From the NCBI GenBank assembly GCA_028622995.1, contig JAJQJQ010000011.1, forward strand, positions 4,030,001-4,094,000: DNA of 64,000 bases. Reading direction: 5' to 3'. The notes under the pieces were generated by a model. It was not told the DNA's origin, made no database searches, and saw only the letters and a program-made list of their open reading frames with translations. The position numbers and the translations under genes were made by a program. Shown one piece after another: positions 56,241-64,000 of this stretch (positions within the stretch are counted from its first letter, which is position 1; every line of letters begins with the position of its first letter). This DNA comes from Panagrolaimus kolymaensis. Lineage: Eukaryota > Nematoda > Chromadorea > Rhabditida > Panagrolaimidae.

Positions 56241-57558
56241 TTAAAATTCAAAGCCTAGGATTATTACGTTTGCATCTGTTTACAAAATAAACCTTTTTTT
56301 AAACATAATTATCATCGATCAAAACTTTATCATTTGCACAATTTATTTTTTCTTTTCTCGATTTTTGAACATTCAATTCAAAAAAAATTTCGTTGCTTTG
56401 GAGAAGAAAAAAAATCGAAGCACAAACAAACAAAAAACTTTATTTTTTGTGTGGAAAAATTTTATTTGACAAAAAAAGTTAAAGCAAAAGCGGTGAAATT
56501 TATCGGTGATTCACATTTTTTTGCGTTACGTTGTGCTTCTCTTTTTTTTTGCTCATTTTTTGTTCTTCCGTTTTTCTCTTCTCCTTTTTTTCCTGTTTCT
56601 AAACACCATCCATCGAGAGTTTCAGCAGCCAGCAACGCTTGATAAAACAAACATTGTTCTTTTTTTCCGACCTCCATTGTCTTTAAGAATTTTTTACGTT
56701 GCTTTTTGTACATTGTTTTGAGTTTTACCCACTTTTTTTTCATCTTTATTACTCATTTTTATTAAATTTTGGGAAATTATATTGCAATAGTCTCTCTTTT
56801 GGTTATTTTTTCTCAATGGAGTCTCTCTCTCTCTGTTTCATCCTTCCATGCCCTTTTTAGTGAATGTCTCGTTGCAATGCACATTGCTTCTTCTGGCAAA
56901 CCGCTAATATTTTCATCTCAAATACTTTTGTTTGTTGTTGTTTTACCTTTTTTAATAATAACACCCTGACTTTCTTTTCCCTTTTTATCATACATATACT
57001 TACTTATTTACACTTTCTTATATCTTTATTTATTGGACGTATAACGCCAGCTTGAGCTGCTTGCACCTATTGATTGATCCATCATCATTCTCTTGCGCAG
57101 CAGTGAAAGTTGTTCTTAGTACGAGAGAATTAAAAAAAACCGCATTTAAATTTAGTGGTTTTTCATATCTTTATTTTTTGTTGTTAGTGCTGTTGTATCA
57201 AAGAAAATTTATCATCCGCTTGCTATTTTCAACTGTTTCAAATTTTATTCGTTGTGTTTTTCTTTTTCTTTATTTGTTGGTTGGATAAGTGGTGGTGTGT
57301 TTGTCGGTCACATATTTTATTTTATAATATATTTTCAAGTGGCATCAATTTCGATTTTAATCTCCTTCTTATTCATTCTTAACCAGCTGGCGTGATTTCA
57401 CACATTGATTATTTTTTATTTATTCGAGACGAGGTTCATTGATCAATTTCCCGCTATTTTTCTCAAATGCGGCAATTTACATAATTTTTTGCTATTTTTT
57501 TACAACGTGTTTTTTTGCGCTTTGATTTGAGAAGGTTTGTTTTGGTTTTGATTTGTTT
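56241..57558. other. Gene-poor region, upstream of MFSD14
   Basis: T-rich promoter-side sequence with a CT repeat near 56820-56835. No coding exon is supported. Confidence 0.5.
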
Positions 57559-59461
57559 ATGGTTTCAGCCGACATTGATCCAACAGAAGAAGGATATGAA
57601 ACTTTACAGGCCCAAATTGGAGCCGAATCATCTACATCTACTAAAATAATGGTAAAACGTGGAAAATCTATATTATCTTTAATATTTGAAAAACGTCGAA
57701 TTGCTAAATCAGAAGATTACAATATGCCTAAACCTGGTGGGGGTGCAACTCTCTTTCATGCACTTGTTGTTATTTTTCTTGAATATTTTGCTTGGGGATT
57801 GCTGACTGTACCTGTAATCAATGTTCTTGCTGATACTTTTCCTAGTAATAAATTTTTAATGAATGGCTTAATTCTGGGTGTAAAAGTATGTCTCTCTTTA
57901 TATGAAGTTAGTTTTAATTCATACTTTTTTCAGGGTCTTTTGTCTTTCTTGAGTGCGCCATTGGTTGGTGCTATGTCAGATGTTTATGGACGTAAAAATT
58001 TTTTGCTGTTAACTGTCTTCTGTACGTGTATACCGATTCCATGTTTAAAGATTAGTCCTTGGTAAGCACTTTTTGACATAAATTTTTAATATTCTCATTG
58101 TTTTTCAGGTGGTACTTTACATTCTTCACTCTTTCTGGTTTCTTTGCTGTAACATTTTCTGTTGTTCTTGCTTACGTCGCTGATATCACAGAAAAAGAGG
58201 ATCGTCCAACAGCTTGTGGTTTGGTTTCTGCAACATTTGCTGCTTCTCTCGTTTCATCACCTGCATTAGGAGCATGGCTTTCAAAAATGTATTCTGATGA
58301 AGCTGTGGTACTTGTAGCTACAATTGTTTTTGCTTTGGACCTTCTATTTATTATTGTATTTGTCAATGAATCGCTTCCTCAAAAAGCACGTGGTGCAAAT
58401 CAAGATACCATGTCATGGGCAGCTGCTGATCCCTTGCAAACATTAAGAATTGTTACTGAAGATCGTACTGTATTAAAGCTTGCACTTGTGGTCTTTTTAA
58501 GTTACTTACCAGAAGCTGGACAATTTTCATGCTTTTTCGTTTACCTTAAATTAGTAGTATGTTTGATATTTGTTTGTGTTTCATCAAAAAGTAATCTTCT
58601 CATTTTAGGTCGGATTTTCTCCAGAAGAAGTTGCAGCGTACATTGCTCTTGTTGGTATTCTTTCAGTCATTGCTCAAACCGGTATTCTTCTTATGATTTC
58701 TAAAACTGTTGGTTCAAAACATACTATTACTATCGGCCTATGTTTCCAGTTTCTTCAACTCATTTTCTATGGTCTTGGAACACAAAATTGGGTGATGTGG
58801 ACTGCGGGTATATTAGCAGCCATGAGTCAACTATCATATCCTTCTATCAGCGCTTTTGTAAGCCTTCAAACTGACAAAGATCTTCAAGGAACTGTGCAAG
58901 GTGTATTATCGGGAATACGTGGATTGTGAGTTTTGAGATTAACCCATGGTGTAAAATAATATCCACTAATTTTTTATCTTTTAGGTGTCAAGGTTTGAAT
59001 GATTCAATGGTTGAGTCAAAAGTACTTTTTCGTATTTTAGGTTTTGGTCCTGCTATTTTTGGTTTTATTTTTTATATGTTCAATATGGACTTAACAGAAG
59101 ATTCCGATGGTACTGGTCATATTGGAGTTGGTCCGCAATTTCCTGTTCCTAACATCAGACCTCAACCATTTGATCATATTATGATTCCTAATAGAAATGA
59201 AAGTGCTGTTGAAAAACCAACTTTTGATATTGTAAACTTTTATCGTTATTCATATTTTTCAATCTAAACGTTTCTTTTTAGTCTGTCATACCAGGACCTC
59301 CTTTCTTGCTCGGTGCTCTGATGGTTTTCTTAGCTCTGTTGGTTCAAACAACTTTACCAACTTCTCTTAATGGAAAAAAATTACTTTCTCGAAGGCTGTC
59401 ATCGGGTTCGCCACGCCATTCAAATTCAGATACTACGCTTTTGATTGATGAAAAAGATTAA
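57559..59461 (+). CDS. MFSD14: MFSD14/HIAT1-type major facilitator transporter
   Basis: MFSD14 proteins are orphan solute carriers of endomembranes, related to tetracycline-resistance-type MFS transporters. Seven exons (57559-57885, 57934-58061, 58109-58556, 58609-58925, 58985-58992, 59041-59231, 59282-59461) give 532 aa with about 12 TM segments. Motifs shared with human MFSD14 include EYFAWGLLT, GLLSFLSAPLVGAMSDVYGR (MFS motif A), FSVVLAYVADI, LSYLPEAGQ, GVLSGIRGLC and SVIPGPPFLLGA. Exon 5 is only 8 nt (GTGTCAAG), required to restore the conserved GLCQGFGP. The intron after it is 48 nt, a multiple of three, and free of stops, so it could be retained. The N-terminus is about 40 residues longer than in vertebrates. 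The start at 57559 is the first in-frame ATG, but a TTTCAG just inside it could be an acceptor. Confidence 0.94.
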
Positions 59462-60052
59462 TTCGCATTTACTATGGTTTTCAACTTGTCACAATTTGTT
59501 CATTCCTAAATTGTTTTTTATCAAAGTTTAAGAATTGTTTTATTATGTATTTTTGTACTTGATTTTCTTTTTGTTTGTGAAAATAGCATCTTTTTAGTTT
59601 TTTTGTTTTTATCCAAACGTGTGATCATCTTTGATTGTTATGGGTCTTCATTTTCTATCATGATTTGTATGTCGGTTCTGTTATTTGTAAAAAAAAAGAA
59701 AGATTTTTTATATTTTTGTTGTACATACATTTTTCTCTAAAATTTTTGTAAGAAAAACAAGCAAATTTTTGTGTAATTAAAGCATAAAAAGGTAGTAAAA
59801 GTTGTTATTTATTTTACTTGGCAATACAGCATACATAATAAAATTCTCATACTCACCGATTTGATTTATCCATAAGAATGGTAGCATTCTAAATTCAGGG
59901 GAAGCTTTGAATTGCTTCCAGCATCTTTGCAGTTTTCGCGTTAAGAATTTTTTTAATGATACTCTTTCAATAATTTTGAGAATGAAACTTTTTGAAGAAA
60001 CATTCAACACTTTTTTTCTTTGAAATCCTCAAGTTTTTTTATTTGAATAATT
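59462..60052. other. Intergenic between MFSD14 and NOL6
   Basis: MFSD14 3' flank and NOL6 promoter side. A minus-strand open frame around 59850-60030 has protein-like composition but no in-frame ATG before its last third, so it is not called. Confidence 0.45.
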
Positions 60053-62422
60053 ATGTCTGAATCAGAAAAGGTTTGTTTATTTTGTTTCACCTGTAATGAA
60101 CCTGTTTTAACCAAATATTTTATAGGTTCATTCCGAATGGTTGCTTAAATTTGATCAATTTTTCTTTGTTGAGCTTCCAAAAAAGAAGAAAAATGATAAA
60201 AACTCTTTTACAAAAGTTATCAAAAATGTCAAGGAAATCTTAGTTCGTGCTTGGGATGAAAGAATTCAAGACTTTGATATTTACAATGCTGGTGTTGATT
60301 CAACAACAAAAAAACAAAGAGCTTTGGTTGGTGTTAAACTTACTGCTGATTGGGACAAGCCTATAACCAAAGGACCTGAAGCAAACCATCCCGAAGCTGC
60401 TGATTTTCGTTCTTTTTGGGGAAATAAATCTGAAATGAGGAAATTATTAGATGGATCAATTCGTGAAGCAGTCATATGGTACACTGAAGAAGAAGCAGCA
60501 ACAGCAAAGAGGAAGATTTTAGTTACTATTGCTAATCATGCTCTTGCAAAGTTTGTTATTTTTTATCGTTTAAAATATTCACTTTAATTATTTTAGGCAT
60601 TTGTCTCCTCAAATTCAAGTTCAATCTCGTCATTTTAATTGGCATTTTTTGGTTACTCATCCTTCCGAATATAACCATATTTCAATTGCATTTGAAAAGC
60701 TTGCTGATGCTATTCGAGGAATGAAAGGATTTCCATTGACGGTTTCAACTGTTTATTGTACTTCTCCTTTTTATCGTAAGTTTATTTAATTATTAATTGC
60801 TATACTATTCGTGATCAGCTAACTTTATTACAAAATTTTAACAGCAACGAATAATTAATTGATTTAACTTTCAGGAAAAACAGAACCATGTCCTCCACTT
60901 GGTCGTTATTTATTTGAAAAATCAAAATTTTCACAGCTCTCTGAGGATAACGTTGCAAGAATGACACTTGGAATGGAAGAAAAAGCTTATGATGAAGTAA
61001 TTGCTAAGAAGTCTCCTTATTTTACTCCTGCTTTAACTGGTATGTATCAATTATTATTAAAAGGGAAACGTCTAACTATCAAGTTTTTAGTTTTGTTAAC
61101 AATGGAACATAGCAACAAGTTTGGTGAAACTCCAGAAACCATGTCCAAATTCAAAACTGCTTTTTGCATTGAATTAGCTCAAAGATTGAAAGATGATTAC
61201 GGTATTTTTGCTGTTCCAACGGAAAGGAATTTTTATGCTTCTATTGTGAGTTTTCTTGTTACAATCTCTTTTTCTTTATTTGTTGATGTTTTACAGAACG
61301 ATGTTGCTTTCGATGTTGAAATTGGACAAACTAAAGAAATTGCCATTGCTAGACGATTAGAAAACGAGAATAAGCTTTCGTTAATTCCTCCTGGTGGTGA
61401 TTGGAAAACGCTCAAACATAAAATTGAATTTCTTCCACAAATGAGTAATCAAATATCCGGTCTTTCTTACCGTTTTCCTGCTTTTGCTGAAACTTGCCAA
61501 CTTTTTAAAAGATTCACTGCTTCTCATTTCTTATTGGAACACTTTGATGATATTGCTGTTGAACTTATCGTGGCTAATGTTTTTCTTACTCATGATTTAG
61601 AATATGGTAGCTTTCCATTGTGAGTTACACCTTATTTTATAATGACAATTTTCCTCTTTCTTTTTTAGGGATGCTTTTTCTGGTTTTATCCATGTTCTTC
61701 ATATGTTGGCTACTCATGATTTTGCAAAGCAACCTTTGTTCATTGACTTCAATGGAAACCTTGATTCTGAACGCAAAGAAAAATTGATGACACATTTTAT
61801 TAACGCTCGTCCTGTATTGCCTCTTTTAGTTCTTTTTACAAGCGATGATGATAGCGGTATTCGATTCACCAAAAATGGACCCGAAGTTATGGTGTTTTCC
61901 CGGCTGTTAGAAATTGCATCATGTGCTTTGTTAGTCATCAAGAAACATTTGGAAGGCATCATTGATACTGATATTAAAGTAAGCAATTTTTTGAAGCCTT
62001 CTTTCTTAAATTACTTGTTTCAGTCGATTTTCTCTTCTCAAATGGATGGATTTGATCTTATCATTGAATTAAACAAAGATGTTGTTCCATTTAGCATTTC
62101 TCATTACAAATATGGCAAAAAACAAATGGAGAAACTTAAACCTCGAAAGAACGATTTATTACCAATTGTCAACTTTAATCCTCCAATGAAATTCCTCGAT
62201 GAATTAAAAGTTTATTTTGGAAAAATTGCTTTATTCTTCTATGATCGCTATGGTGGCAAAGAAATTGGTGTTATCTTTAGACCTGAATTTAAAGTAAATC
62301 GAACTCTTCAGCGAAAAAATACCAAAGATGGTCTTGCTCCAAATTTTGCTGAAGTTATTAAAACCATTCAAATCCTTGGTGAAGGAATTGTTACCAACGT
62401 CACTTTGAATCAAATATCATAA
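60053..62422 (+). CDS. NOL6/Nrap (Utp22-like) ribosome biogenesis protein, C-terminal half only
   Basis: NOL6/Nrap/Utp22 is a nucleolar component of the small-subunit processome acting on pre-18S rRNA. Eight exons (60053-60070, 60126-60550, 60597-60775, 60875-61039, 61091-61245, 61297-61619, 61669-61978, 62024-62422) give 657 aa. Family signatures are FRSFWGNKSEMRKLLDGSIREA cut at its core (FWGNKSEMR, DGSIREAVIWY), GMKGFPLTVSTVY, FDVEIGQTKE, DFNGNLDSE, ARPVLPLLVLFTS, and near the end FFYDRYGGKEIGVIFRP and ILGEGIV. Known family members are near 1,100-1,150 aa, so roughly the first 450-500 residues, including the nucleotidyltransferase-like part, are absent here. There is no room for them in the 590 nt to MFSD14. 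The short first exon (MSESEK) may be right or may hide a missing 5' part. It is followed closely by snurportin, with an AATAAA at 62465-62470. Confidence 0.9.
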
Positions 62423-62464
62423 TTTTTTCATTGTTTATTTTTTGTTGATTTTGTTTATGAGTTT

Positions 62465-62470
62465 AATAAA
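62465..62470 (+). terminator. Poly(A) signal of the NOL6 gene
   Basis: AATAAA, 43 nt after the stop codon and about 110 nt before the splice acceptor of the next gene. That spacing is typical of genes within a nematode operon. Confidence 0.6.
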
Positions 62471-62576
62471 AAAGATTAGTATTTAATTTCTGTGATTTTG
62501 TGTTTATTGGTTAATCTCCTTTATTCTCTCTAAACCTTTTTTCTTTAACATTGCGTTGTAATACGGTAGTTTTTTT

Positions 62577-62578
62577 AG
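62577..62578 (+). promoter_or_regulatory. Probable trans-splice acceptor (SL2-type position) of snurportin
   Basis: TTTTTTTAG two nt before the ATG at 62581, with no room for a promoter and a complete gene ending 158 nt upstream. Position and sequence fit a downstream operon gene. Confidence 0.6.
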
Positions 62579-62580
62579 CA

Positions 62581-63745
62581 ATGACTAATTCAACTCAAGA
62601 AAGTGTCGATGATTTGGCTGAGCTCATGGCCACTAGCAGCTCGTTAAATGAATATCCTGGTTATTTATCGCATCCTCGTTTCGCTGATTATAAAAATGTT
62701 GGAAAAGCCGCTGAAAGCCAGAATAAACGTCGAAGTGAAGTAATCGATCGTCAAAAAAGTCGACGTGGTGAAGCTTTTAATCGTCAAAGACTTATGGTTG
62801 ACGATGAGGATAGCGAAGAAGCTTATGGTAATGATGCTGCTGCAATGGAATCCGAAGAAAATCCAAATCCATTTCGAATTCGTGGAACTGATAACAAATT
62901 TAAAGATCAACTTATGTTAAGTGAATGGCTCATTGATATTCCTAATGAATTGCATGGAAAATGGACAATGATGGCATGTCCTGTTGGGAAGCGATGTCTC
63001 GTTGTTGCTAAAGATGTAAGTTTACCAACCATTAATCAATAATTAAATTATTATTTTTATAGGGAAAAACTAAAGTTTATAGCAAAGCTGGTAACTGTAT
63101 CGATAGCTTTGTAAGTGGTGTACCTGGAGGTGGTCGTGCATTCAAAAATGGAAAAACAATTCTTGATTGTATCCGATTGGGCAACAAAAAACGTCATTTT
63201 TACATCCTTGATTTAATCTATGGAAGTGGAATGTCGTATTGTGAAGAACCAGCTGCTTATCGTTTTTCCTCTGCTCAAGCTATTGCTGAAGAAATAGAAA
63301 TCAACGTCAAAACATTATCCTCTAAAAATCCTCCACAATTTCTTATTCCACCTAGATGTGATTGTACAGTTGAAAACATGACTAAAATGATGGAATCTCC
63401 TATGAACTTTGATCTTGATGGTTTATTATTTTATAACAATCAAGGATGGTATACTCCCGGCTACAGTAAGTTACCTTTTTTTTGTTTTTTTCTTTTTTCA
63501 TACAATGTTTTTTAGCACCTTTGGTAGGGTGGCTTCAACCTTGGATGCTTCCTGAAGTTATCAATATTCCTGTTCATGAACAATATCAACAAAAACCTAA
63601 TGATCTTCCATTATCTCAATTCGTCGAAGACTACAATGATAAACATAATCATCATTACATTCATTATAAACCTGGTGAGAAAAAGATGAAGACTGTTATT
63701 CAAAATGAAAACAAAGAAAGTGAAGAAAAAATTGCTGTAGACTAA
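62581..63745 (+). CDS. SNUPN: Snurportin-1, m3G-cap snRNP import adaptor
   Basis: Snurportin binds the trimethylguanosine cap of spliceosomal snRNPs and carries them into the nucleus with importin beta. Three exons (62581-63015, 63063-63465, 63516-63745) give 355 aa, close to the human 360. The N-terminal importin-beta-binding region is recognisable: HPRFADYKN followed by a basic helix (NKRRSEVIDRQKSRRGEAFNR). The cap-binding domain has LSEWLIDIPNEL, CPVGKRCLVVA, ILDCI, YILDLIYGSG, DLDGLLFYNNQ and TPLVGWLQPWMLPE, all family patterns. The C-terminal tail is His/Lys/Glu-rich. The gene sits 158 nt after NOL6 on the same strand. Its 3' end overlaps that of the SUMO protease on the other strand. 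An AATAAA is at 63794-63799. Assignment is confident. Confidence 0.94.
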
Positions 63746-63762
63746 ATATGTTTTGTTAAATA

Positions 63763-63768
63763 TTTATT
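63763..63768 (-). terminator. Candidate poly(A) signal of the SUMO protease gene
   Basis: AATAAA read on the minus strand, about 60 nt beyond the protease stop. It lies left of snurportin's own signal (63794-63799), so the two 3' UTRs probably overlap. Confidence 0.5.
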
Positions 63769-63826
63769 GTTTTTGTGATTCAAAATTTTATAAAATAAAA
63801 AAAACAAAAAAAGCATTATATTGAAA

Positions 63827-64000
63827 TTACATCAAATTTTGTTGATATATTTCCCATACACTTCTTTGCCGAAAATATGGCATATGGATTTGATTGAAGT
63901 CGATGTCTGCTCTTCTTGATGCATATTCAGCAAATTTACAGGCAAACATTCCACAGTCGCTTCCATTTTGTTGAGTTGGGATGTCTTGTCGACGAATGAG
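63827..64000 (-). CDS. ulp-1: ULP1/SENP-type SUMO protease, C-terminal end (partial)
   Basis: This is the last 57 codons of a C48 cysteine protease that matures SUMO and removes it from targets. The piece reads from the right edge to the stop at 63827. It contains the catalytic Cys in QNGSDCGMFACKFAEY and the family end pattern HMPYFRQRSVWEIYQQ. The catalytic His and Asp and the rest of the protein lie outside the window. The match is closer to SENP1/2 and nematode ULP-1 than to SENP6/7 because the HMPYFR-x-R-x-x-WEI end is uninterrupted. Symbol given by family resemblance. Confidence 0.85.
   Translation of the reverse strand, partial: LIRRQDIPTQQNGSDCGMFACKFAEYASRRADIDFNQIHMPYFRQRSVWEIYQQNLM

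Noticed and set aside
56334..56969. Several overlapping open frames on both strands before MFSD14
   Set aside because: They are hydrophobic or basic only because of T- or A-rich sequence, mutually overlapping in different frames, and without homology.
59777..60030. Minus-strand open frame (contains RKLQRCWKQFKASPEFR) head-to-head with NOL6, ending near a GTGAGT donor
   Set aside because: There is no in-frame ATG until the last third, an in-frame stop lies just upstream, and no good partner exon or family match was found. It may be an exon, but the evidence is too thin.

Overview
The window is nuclear DNA of a nematode. It is strongly A+T-rich. Genes are cut by many short introns, mostly 45-60 nt, with GT donors and T-rich acceptors. 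Protein families include a pepsin inhibitor-3 homologue, a patched-related protein, nematode-type 7TM receptors, and clear orthologues of C. elegans lsm-4, cup-5, pink-1, brap-2, exc-7 and ulp-1. Of about 90 introns I placed by hand, roughly 70 end in TAG and only about 16 in CAG, unlike the TTTTCAG consensus of C. elegans. I cannot name the species. No rRNA, tRNA, CRISPR or intact transposon was seen.

Layout. 0.5-2.0 kb (+): serine carboxypeptidase. 2.3-6.1 kb (-): patched-related transporter-like protein. 8.0-8.4 kb (+): small one-TM protein. 10.2-17.2 kb (+): ClC chloride channel with two CBS domains. 20.1-20.9 kb (+): secreted two-repeat pepsin inhibitor. 22.3-24.5 kb (+): 7TM receptor with lsm-4 nested in its third intron on the opposite strand. 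24.6-25.2 kb (-): small secreted protein. 25.9-29.1 kb (-): mucolipin TRP channel, with a possible second first exon. 29.6-31.9 kb (-): PINK1. 32.7-34.3 kb (-): DYRK kinase. 35.9-38.4 kb (+): single-pass membrane protein. 38.9-41.1 kb (-): BRAP. 41.5-43.5 kb (-): two low-complexity secreted proteins. 45.0-47.2 kb (-): ELAV-type RNA-binding protein.

From 47.2 to 57.6 kb lies a 10-kb gene-poor stretch with a candidate orphan exon pair and remnants of chemoreceptor genes. Then come MFSD14 (57.6-59.5 kb, +), the C-terminal half of NOL6 (60.1-62.4 kb, +), snurportin-1 (62.6-63.7 kb, +) and the last exon of a ULP1/SENP SUMO protease (-) running off the right edge.

Functional links are limited. NOL6 and snurportin look like a two-gene operon for ribosome and snRNP biogenesis. 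pink-1 and cup-5 are same-strand neighbours acting in mitochondrial quality control and lysosome function. All gene models are spliced by eye from sequence and family knowledge. Reading frames close exactly in every multi-exon model reported, but UTRs and alternative transcripts are inferred. I found no evidence of an undescribed multi-gene system. The most unusual signals are the nested lsm-4, the stop-free 48-nt intron in MFSD14, the alternative cup-5 first exon, the half-length NOL6 and the cryptic exon pair in the desert.
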